The position numbers were made by a program, and so were the translations under genes. A stretch of DNA of 5,886 nucleotides from Candidatus Omnitrophota bacterium. GTDB taxonomy: Bacteria > Omnitrophota > Gorgyraeia > Gygaellales > Profunditerraquicolaceae. Below are positions 1 through 3,982 of this stretch, in pieces. The stretch's first letter is position 1; the number at the start of each line of letters is the position of its first letter. The notes beneath the pieces were generated by a model. The model was not told where the DNA came from, searched no databases, and saw only the letters and a program-made list of their open reading frames with translations. The stretch is from assembly GCA_020063525.1 (NCBI GenBank), contig JAGUUJ010000092.1:1-5886 (forward strand), written 5' to 3'.

Positions 1-212
1 AGCCTTTATTAATAAAAGTAGTCCAAAAGGGGAGAATAATTTACAGGTTGCCTTCGGTGGATAAGCTCAGAATATCAGTTAAAAATATTCTCCCGCGGTT
101 TCCTCAAGAGATGAGAGAAACATATTTCCGTTATGAATATCCGGTTATAATCAGTCCTCAATTAAAGAAATTAAGGCGCACCTTGATTTACCAACTAGAA
201 AAGAGACAGTAA
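1..212 (+). CDS. pncB: Nicotinate phosphoribosyltransferase, C-terminal fragment (5' end outside window)
   Basis: An open frame enters from the left edge (first full codon at 3) and stops at TAA 210-212, giving 69 residues. The pattern PLLIKVVQKG...YRLPS, then R..VKNILPRFP.EMR and YPVIISPQLKKLR matches the C-terminal tail I know from nicotinate phosphoribosyltransferases ("P L x x K V x x x G ... LPS ... R ... LP ... YPV x LS x x L"). This enzyme joins nicotinate to PRPP to give nicotinate mononucleotide in the Preiss-Handler NAD salvage route, in the cytoplasm. The catalytic core lies outside the window, so activity cannot be judged. The assignment rests on recalled family pattern only. The other two forward frames close quickly (stops at 10-12 and 62-64), which supports this frame. 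The next gene starts 57 bases downstream, past a stem-loop. Confidence 0.72.
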   Translation, partial: PLLIKVVQKGRIIYRLPSVDKLRISVKNILPRFPQEMRETYFRYEYPVIISPQLKKLRRTLIYQLEKRQ

Positions 213-216
213 ATTC

Positions 217-261
217 GCACATATAGCTTACTCACGCTTTCAGTGTTCGTAAGTTATGTGC
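217..261 (+). promoter_or_regulatory. Imperfect stem-loop between pncB and the LUD gene
   Basis: GCACATA (217-223) pairs with TATGTGC (255-261) and CTTAC (227-231) pairs with GTAAG (249-253), separated by a small bulge. CAC (233-235) and GTG (243-245) can add an inner pairing around the loop GCTTTCA. About 13 to 16 base pairs form in 45 bases. No T-run follows, so it is not a classical intrinsic terminator. It ends 8 bases before the ATG at 270 and occupies the place where a ribosome binding site would be. It may be an mRNA 3'-end structure for pncB, an attenuator, or a translational control element for the next gene. Confidence 0.45.
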
Positions 262-269
262 TCATTTAA

Positions 270-941
270 ATGGATAAGCGGATAGATAATCTTATCAAAA
301 ATTGGCAGAGAAGAAATATCTTGGGATTTTATTGCGAAAATAAAGAGCAGGCAGTAGATAAAATTCTGGAGGTTATCCCCGCATCTAGCAGCATAGGTAT
401 TTCAGGTTCAGTGACTCTGGACCAATTGGGGATAGTCAAACAGTTAGAATCGCGCGGCAATAAATTATTTAATCAATATAAAAGCGGCATAAGCCGGGAG
501 GAGAGTTTAGAATTAAGAAGTCAAGGCGCCAGGCAAGCAGATTATTTTTTAACCAGTGCCAATGCCATATCAGAAAAAGGAGAGCTGGTATTTTTTAGCG
601 GTTATGGCAATCGCACGGCAGGGATTTCTTATGCCAAGAATGTCATTGTTGTCGCAGGCATCAATAAGATTACATCCAATATCCAGGAGGCACTGAAGCG
701 CTCAAGAGAATATGCGACGCCTCTTAATTGTAAGCGCCTTAGCTGGAGCACGCCTTGCTTTGAAGATGGTATCTGCCGTCAGGAAACCTGTCTTTTTCCG
801 GAATATAAAAGAATGTGCTGCCAGATCCTGATTATCGAGGCAGAGGTTACGCCTGACAGGCCAGAAGGCCGTGGTTTGGCTTCAGATAGCCAAAGCCATA
901 GATTAAAGGTAATTTTAGTTGGAGAGAATTTGGGGTTTTAA
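270..941 (+). CDS. LUD-domain protein (LutC/DUF162 family, lactate-utilisation-like)
   Basis: A 223-residue protein, close to the usual length of stand-alone LUD proteins. Family landmarks in order: the ISGSVTLDQLG segment (residues 44-54, usually GGSVTLxExG), ADYFLTSANAIS (90-101), GELVFFSGYGNR (104-115), VIVVAGINKI (125-134), and a cysteine cluster with TPC at 161-163 and Cys 169, 174, 183 and 184. It ends in the typical VILVGENLGF. Such proteins are related to LutC/LutB of lactate oxidation. Stand-alone forms are common in anaerobes and their substrate is usually unknown. The cysteines could bind a metal or Fe-S cluster (inference). An in-frame TAA at 267-269 directly precedes the ATG, so the start cannot lie upstream. 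No Shine-Dalgarno is visible; a hairpin sits there instead. Residues 194-211 look like an insertion encoded by two small palindromes. It does not obviously join the neighbouring NAD-salvage gene functionally. Confidence 0.88.
   Translation: MDKRIDNLIKNWQRRNILGFYCENKEQAVDKILEVIPASSSIGISGSVTLDQLGIVKQLESRGNKLFNQYKSGISREESLELRSQGARQADYFLTSANAISEKGELVFFSGYGNRTAGISYAKNVIVVAGINKITSNIQEALKRSREYATPLNCKRLSWSTPCFEDGICRQETCLFPEYKRMCCQILIIEAEVTPDRPEGRGLASDSQSHRLKVILVGENLGF
859..894 (+). repeat. Two adjacent small palindromes inside the LUD gene
   Basis: GGCC-AGAA-GGCC (859-870) is followed by TTTGGCT-TCAGAT-AGCCAAA (875-881 with 888-894, perfect 7-bp stem). They fall in the part encoding residues about 197-209, just before the conserved last strand, where related LUD proteins as I recall them run shorter. 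A small palindromic insertion tolerated in frame is possible; chance is also possible. Confidence 0.35.
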
Positions 942-1131
942 AATACGAAGGTTTTTGTGAAAAACTATGGCTGACCGTACGTTACAGTGGCTAGGGATGG
1001 TCTTGGAGCTGTTAAGGAGGATAACTAATTGTGATTGAAAACGTTAAGGTAACTTTGATTTTTGGTGAAGTAAATTTTTCTTGTGGTATAATGTTGTATG
1101 GTGTTGGATTGTGTAGAAAACGGATTTAGAT
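942..1131. other. Intergenic region with promoter and small candidate ORFs
   Basis: These 190 bases between the LUD gene and the HTH gene hold a short perfect inverted repeat GTTTTT-GTG-AAAAAC (951-965), a strong AGGAGG (1015-1020) and a well-formed extended -10 promoter near 1087. Two short open frames exist (967-1038, 23 codons; GTG 1031-1129, 32 codons), neither of them recognisable. I see no GC-rich terminator after the LUD gene. Confidence 0.5.
1062..1092 (+). promoter_or_regulatory. Predicted sigma70-type extended -10 promoter for the HTH/AlbA_2 pair
   Basis: TATAAT at 1087-1092 is a perfect -10 box and is preceded by TGG (1084-1086), the extended -10 signature. The best -35 candidate is TTGGTG at 1062-1067, 19 bases away and poor, which fits an extended -10 promoter that needs little -35 contact. 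Transcription would start near 1099, leaving a leader of about 30 bases before the ATG at 1132. No other comparable promoter is seen before the AlbA_2 gene, so both genes are probably read from here. Confidence 0.6.
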
Positions 1132-1308
1132 ATGTTACTTAAAAGCTACCTTACAGTAGAACAGGTTGCAGAACAGCTCGGGCTGAGTGAATACAGAGTT
1201 CGAGAACTTATCAGGGAAAAGCAAATTTGCGCCACTAAGATAGGCCGATGGTTGATTAAACCAGAGGATTTGGAGGGATTTATTAAAAGTAGAAGCAACA
1301 TTAGGTAG
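1132..1308 (+). CDS. Excisionase/MerR-type helix-turn-helix DNA-binding protein (HTH_17)
   Basis: A 58-residue protein. SYLTVEQVAEQLGLSE (residues 5-20) and YRVRELIREKQICATKIG (21-38) form the helix-turn-helix of the excisionase/HTH_17 family, and RWLIKPEDLEGFIKSR (39-54) is the typical wing plus C-terminal helix (W x I x x x D L x x F I). Full length for this class. An in-frame TAG at 1111-1113 and no other start codon between it and 1132 fix the ATG. The Shine-Dalgarno is weak. It should bind DNA as a small transcription factor or recombination directionality factor; no integrase is visible nearby, so a regulatory role is more likely (inference). It lies 40 bases upstream of the AlbA_2 gene, on the same strand and probably in one transcript. 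A decayed relative of this gene lies at 2982-3074 and shares 22 of 29 aligned residues. Confidence 0.85.
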   Translation: MLLKSYLTVEQVAEQLGLSEYRVRELIREKQICATKIGRWLIKPEDLEGFIKSRSNIR

Positions 1309-1348
1309 TTAAGAAAAGAAATCCAAAATTTAATTTGCGAGGGTTAAG

Positions 1349-2773
1349 ATGACAGACAAAGAATTACTTAATCTTGTAAACAGCGGTGAAAGCCAGACAG
1401 TTTCTTTAAAATCTCTAAAGGCCAAACCTTCTGTCTTAGCTAGGCCAATGGTTAGTTTTTCCAATACTAATGATGGGATTATTATCATTGGCGTTGATGA
1501 TAAGACAAGGAAAGTCTGCGGAGCAAAGACAACTAAACAAAAAGAAGAAGGCCTAGACAATATCCATAAAGCAGCCAAGCAGTGTTGCCAGCCCAATGTA
1601 GATATTTCCAAGATAGAAGAAGTTAACATTCCAGATGGCACAGCTTTCGTAGTGCATATTACTAAGAATCCTGATGAGATCTATGTTACCGAGGGCACAG
1701 TTTTAGTTAGGAAAGGCACTATGGATATAAAACCCTCTAATTATGATATACAGCTTTTATTTTCTAAGAGGAATAAACTTAAGTTTGAAGAAGAAATAGT
1801 TGATGGAGCTACCATAGAGGATATTGATTTTAAGAAGATTGTGAAATTCAGGAAGGAATATTTTAAAAACAGGAGGAAAAGATTATCCGGCGAGGATATG
1901 GATATTCTGAGGCAGTTTGGCTGTATAAAAAGAATCAGCAAAAAAGATATACCTACCGTAACAGGGATCGTATGCTTTGGCAAAATTCCTCAGCAGTTCT
2001 TTTCTTTGGATTATATCCATGTCTTCCGCTATGGAGCCCCAGAGAAAGACTCTTCAGCAAAGATAGGGGACAATTATATTGATAAAGGCACAGTCTCAGA
2101 AATGATAAAAGAGGCATACGAATACATTGTTGGGGAGTTAAATAAAGAACTTATCCCATATAAAAATCCTGCTACCGGCAAGAGAGAATATATTCCCAAG
2201 TATCCCTATCTTGTAATTAGAGAAGCTATCGCTAATGCCGCAACCCACAGAGAGTATCATCCATTTATCAGAAATGGCATAGACATCTTATGGTTTAGTG
2301 ACCGTATCGAAATCTTAAATCCTGGTTTACTCCTTGACCCTATCACTCCGGAAAATATCTATAGCATCAGAAATAAACAAAGAAATCCCAATATTGCCAG
2401 AATACTTACTGGTTACGGCTATGCTGAACAGATTGGCGAAGGTATGCAGCTTTTTAAAAGAGAATGCAATAATCATCCCCTTAAGCCTAAATATCCAGAA
2501 TATAGAGAATGGGTTGATACTACCGTAACTGTTTTACATCCGGCTGAGGTGGGCGTGGCAGAAAAACAAATAATTATTCCTGAAGGATTAAATGAAAGGC
2601 AATTAAAGGCATTAGAGCATATTAAATTAAATGGTAAGATTTCTAATAGAGAGTATAGAGAAATGTTTACAGTCAGTGCCGCTACAGCAAAGAGAGAATT
2701 AGGGGATTTAATAGAGAAAGGGATATGTAGAACTGCTGGGGCAGGGCGTAGTTTACACTACCTACTTAAGTGA
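1349..2773 (+). CDS. AlbA_2 (Schlafen-like) / GHKL ATPase / winged-helix protein, RecG-like putative transcriptional regulator
   Basis: A 474-residue protein. Residues ~12-130 form an AlbA_2 (divergent AAA_4/Schlafen-core-like) domain with SFSNTNDGIIIIGVDD (36-51) and the VRKGTMDIKPS end (120-130). Residues ~285-375 form a HATPase_c_4-type domain: EAIANAATHREY (292-303) matches the family's E-A-x-x-N-A-x-x-H-R-x-Y N-box, followed by DRIEILNPGLL (318-328) and GYGYAEQIGEGM (355-366). Residues ~413-474 form a winged helix (LNERQLKALEHIKLNGKISN, then AATAKREL, then GAGRSLHYLL). These proteins are often mis-annotated as RecG helicase but lack helicase motifs. They are thought to be DNA-binding regulators, and their biochemical role is poorly known. 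GAGGG at 1339-1343 is a good ribosome binding site 5 bases before the ATG. The glutamate usual in the AlbA_2 "V-E-F-K" motif is replaced here (VSLK, residues 18-21). The stop codon is the first triplet of an 11-bp repeat array. Confidence 0.88.
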   Translation: MTDKELLNLVNSGESQTVSLKSLKAKPSVLARPMVSFSNTNDGIIIIGVDDKTRKVCGAKTTKQKEEGLDNIHKAAKQCCQPNVDISKIEEVNIPDGTAFVVHITKNPDEIYVTEGTVLVRKGTMDIKPSNYDIQLLFSKRNKLKFEEEIVDGATIEDIDFKKIVKFRKEYFKNRRKRLSGEDMDILRQFGCIKRISKKDIPTVTGIVCFGKIPQQFFSLDYIHVFRYGAPEKDSSAKIGDNYIDKGTVSEMIKEAYEYIVGELNKELIPYKNPATGKREYIPKYPYLVIREAIANAATHREYHPFIRNGIDILWFSDRIEILNPGLLLDPITPENIYSIRNKQRNPNIARILTGYGYAEQIGEGMQLFKRECNNHPLKPKYPEYREWVDTTVTVLHPAEVGVAEKQIIIPEGLNERQLKALEHIKLNGKISNREYREMFTVSAATAKRELGDLIEKGICRTAGAGRSLHYLLK

Positions 2774-2803
2774 CCCGATTATGACCCGATTATGACCCGA
2801 TTA
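2771..2803 (+). repeat. Array A: three perfect 11-bp direct repeats at the 3' end of the AlbA_2 gene
   Basis: The unit TGACCCGATTA occurs three times without mismatch or spacer (2771-2781, 2782-2792, 2793-2803). The first TGA is the stop codon of the AlbA_2 gene. Because 11 is not a multiple of 3, the three TGAs fall in three different frames, so the array stops translation in every forward frame. The period is close to one helical turn, so the units would lie on one face of the DNA if a protein binds them (inference). Confidence 0.9.
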
Positions 2804-2832
2804 AGGCACGGTTAGTAAATGACTTTTGCAAT

Positions 2833-2855
2833 CTAATATGAATTAGCGAGCTAAT
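2833..2855. repeat. Short palindromic patch with three CTAAT/ATTAG half-sites
   Basis: ATTAGC (2842-2847) and GCTAAT (2850-2855) form a perfect 6-2-6 inverted repeat, and an additional CTAAT lies at 2833-2837. It could be an operator for one of the HTH proteins, but in AT-rich non-coding DNA chance cannot be excluded. Confidence 0.3.
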
Positions 2856-2881
2856 GCCAAGATAACATTTACGATACAAAT

Positions 2882-2914
2882 TGACGCAATGTTGATGTAA
2901 GGTTGACGCAAGAT
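2882..2914 (+). repeat. Array B: three imperfect 11-bp direct repeats
   Basis: TGACGCAATGT (2882-2892), TGATGTAAGGT (2893-2903) and TGACGCAAGAT (2904-2914) are contiguous and in strict 11-base register. Units 1 and 3 differ at two positions and unit 2 is more diverged. As in array A each unit starts with TGA, again covering all three forward frames. The sequence differs from array A after TGAC but the period and the leading TGA are the same. Confidence 0.75.
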
Positions 2915-2969
2915 TATTAAAAGAATGGGTAAAGGTAAAAATACACATTATGTTTTAGTGGCCGAATAG
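2913..2969 (+). pseudogene. Remnant: last codons of a second AlbA_2/RecG-like winged-helix gene
   Basis: The frame reads IIKRMGKGKNTHYVLVAE and then TAG at 2967-2969. This matches the final strand of the winged helix in RecG-like AlbA_2 proteins (G-I-x-x-R-x-G-x-G-x-x-x-H-Y-x-L). Against the end of the intact gene at 1349-2773 (GICRTAGAGRSLHYLLK), 6 of 15 aligned residues are identical and others are conservative, so it derives from a diverged paralogue rather than a recent copy. Everything upstream of 2913 is missing; array B abuts directly and the frame is closed by TGA at 2904-2906. At base level the similarity to the intact gene continues past the end (AGTGACCCGAT versus AGTGGCCGAAT), so the following repeat array belonged to the ancestral unit. 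Confidence 0.65.
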
Positions 2970-2980
2970 TGACCGAATGT
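2959..2980 (+). repeat. Array C: two 11-bp direct repeats after the decayed AlbA_2 3' end
   Basis: TGGCCGAATAG (2959-2969) and TGACCGAATGT (2970-2980) are contiguous 11-base units. They resemble array A (TGACCCGATTA) in sequence and in position, directly after the last codons of an AlbA_2-type winged helix. This positional match is the main reason to regard the arrays as a real, conserved element rather than slippage noise. Confidence 0.7.
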
Positions 2981-2981
2981 T

Positions 2982-3074
2982 TGTGAAAAACAAATCCGCG
3001 CTACAAAAATCGGGCAGTGGAGAATAAAGCCCGAGGATTTAGGAAAATTTATTAAATCGAGGACTAATAAATAA
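2982..3074 (+). pseudogene. Remnant: C-terminal half of a second excisionase-like HTH gene
   Basis: From 2985 the frame reads EKQIRATKIGQWRIKPEDL followed by GKFIKSRTNK and stops at TAA 3072-3074. It aligns without gaps to residues 29-57 of the intact HTH protein at 1132-1308, with 22 of 29 residues identical and the stop within one codon of the same place. The recognition helix and everything before it are missing; upstream in frame comes TGA at 2970-2972, inside array C. No start codon gives a usable protein, so it is a broken gene. The differences from the intact copy are spread out and keep the key W, PEDL and FIKSR residues, suggesting it was a functional paralogue before truncation. Confidence 0.85.
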
Positions 3075-3219
3075 TCGTTCGATATTACCCGAGACAACTT
3101 AGAAATCAGAATAGAAGCTTACAGTGCGAGATAGGTGAGATAATGTCTAATGTTAATGTCTGATTCCTAAAATCTTTGTGTGAAAGATAGAGGCAGACCC
3201 AGAAAAAGAAAATAAGAAA

Positions 3220-3981
3220 ATGAACCCCCTGTGCCCCTGGATTTTTAAAGATGACCTGCGTATTTCGACTGCAGATCGAGATTTGCTTTGCCTCTATTTG
3301 CGCAATCACAATATTGTACTAGATGAACATTTCAAAAAGGCTTTGGGAGATGATAATGATCTGGCTTGGTGGTGGTATCCTGCTTTTGCTGTGAAGCATT
3401 TTCCTTCCGATCCTGTTTTAGTGAAAAAATTGTCTTTGTTGTGTAGAATCCGAGGGAGTAACGATAATGACATTGAGCGCAATTATCAAAATCAACTGGT
3501 GGAATTTCACGCCTTGTATGCGTGCGTTGCGCTTATAGGATACCAGTTTGATGGGTGGGACAAACCAAGTGGAAAAACGGGAGCAGATCTTCAAAAAAAT
3601 TGTGATTTAGCTTTTACAAAAAATAAGGAGAAATTTTTTGCCGATGCCAAAGATTGTAGCAGTGAGATTCTTTCCCAAGATGAGAATCCCCAACATCGTG
3701 GTATGATTCACTATACTCCTAAAGTTGAATTGAATACTTGGATGAAAAACTTAATCAAAAATGTAGAACAAAAAGGAGCAGATATTCTTGTGTGTCATAC
3801 TCCGGGATGGGGATTGACGAGTCTTGATGAGCCAACTATTAAACAATGGCTTGATTCTATTCTTCCGAGCGTTTTAAGTTGGGGAAAGAATGGGCCGCGT
3901 TGGCCGATTGAGTCAAAAAGCGTTAGTCAAATTGTGATTATTAAGCGTGGAGGATGTTTTATAATTCAGACAGGTAAATAA
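3220..3981 (+). CDS. Unrecognised 253-residue protein coupled to DNA methyltransferase; possible PD-(D/E)XK fold
   Basis: I do not recognise this family. The protein is soluble-looking with no signal peptide or membrane segment. Its N-terminal ~85 residues are charged and tryptophan-rich (AWWWYP, 49-54). Residues 88-144 have the order expected of a PD-(D/E)XK nuclease: a helix NQLVEFHALYACVALIGYQF (91-110, with Glu95), then GKTGAD (118-123, Asp123), about 18 residues, and FFADAKD (139-145) with Asp142-Ala-Lys144 as a D-X-K candidate. A later strand ADILVCHTPGWG (187-198) could extend the core. This is inference from motif spacing, not homology. ATG 3220 is the only usable start: the frame above it to TGA 3181-3183 has no ATG, GTG or TTG, and the ribosome site is only a purine-rich stretch. 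One base separates its stop from the methyltransferase ATG, so the two are almost surely co-transcribed, possibly as a restriction or accessory subunit. Confidence 0.8.
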   Translation: MNPLCPWIFKDDLRISTADRDLLCLYLRNHNIVLDEHFKKALGDDNDLAWWWYPAFAVKHFPSDPVLVKKLSLLCRIRGSNDNDIERNYQNQLVEFHALYACVALIGYQFDGWDKPSGKTGADLQKNCDLAFTKNKEKFFADAKDCSSEILSQDENPQHRGMIHYTPKVELNTWMKNLIKNVEQKGADILVCHTPGWGLTSLDEPTIKQWLDSILPSVLSWGKNGPRWPIESKSVSQIVIIKRGGCFIIQTGK

Positions 3982-3982
3982 T

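Larger units (their letters stand above)
2774..3219. other. 446-base gene-free region: repeat arrays plus remains of a second HTH/AlbA_2 cassette
   Basis: No intact gene is present. The stretch holds most of array A, a short palindromic patch (2833-2855), array B (2882-2914), the 3' remnant of an AlbA_2/RecG-like gene (2913-2969), array C (2959-2980), the 3' remnant of an excisionase-like gene (2982-3074), and an AT-rich leader (3075-3219) before the next gene. In that leader I see a 6-bp hairpin ATCTTT/AAAGAT (3172-3188), a 12-codon frame ending in an AT-hook-like RGRPRK motif (3180-3215), and a possible but weak -10 TAAAAT (3168-3173) without a convincing -35. Confidence 0.7.

Noticed and set aside
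2..64. Alternative frame entering from the left edge
   Set aside because: Only 20 codons; the frame ending at 212 matches the nicotinate phosphoribosyltransferase tail.
951..965. Intrinsic terminator after the LUD gene
   Set aside because: The inverted repeat GTTTTT/AAAAAC has almost no G or C pairs and a 3-base loop; too weak for a terminator.
1330..1641. Minus-strand open frame of 103 codons opposite the AlbA_2 gene
   Set aside because: Lies opposite a well-supported domain-bearing gene and has no recognisable motif of its own; a shadow frame.
1741..1983. Minus-strand open frame of 80 codons, hydrophobic
   Set aside because: Hydrophobicity comes from reading A-rich lysine/glutamate codons backwards; inside the AlbA_2 gene.
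2334..2528. Plus-strand 64-codon frame in the AlbA_2 gene
   Set aside because: Overlaps the ATPase domain in another frame with no start signal.
1349..2773. Annotation as RecG ATP-dependent helicase
   Set aside because: No Walker A or helicase motifs; the similarity is only through the AlbA_2/ATPase/winged-helix proteins often mislabelled RecG.
2771..2980. CRISPR-like array
   Set aside because: Units are 11 bases and contiguous without spacers; no cas genes.
3106..3309. Minus-strand 67-codon frame across the 253-residue gene start
   Set aside because: No motif or ribosome site; would conflict with the start of the plus-strand operon.
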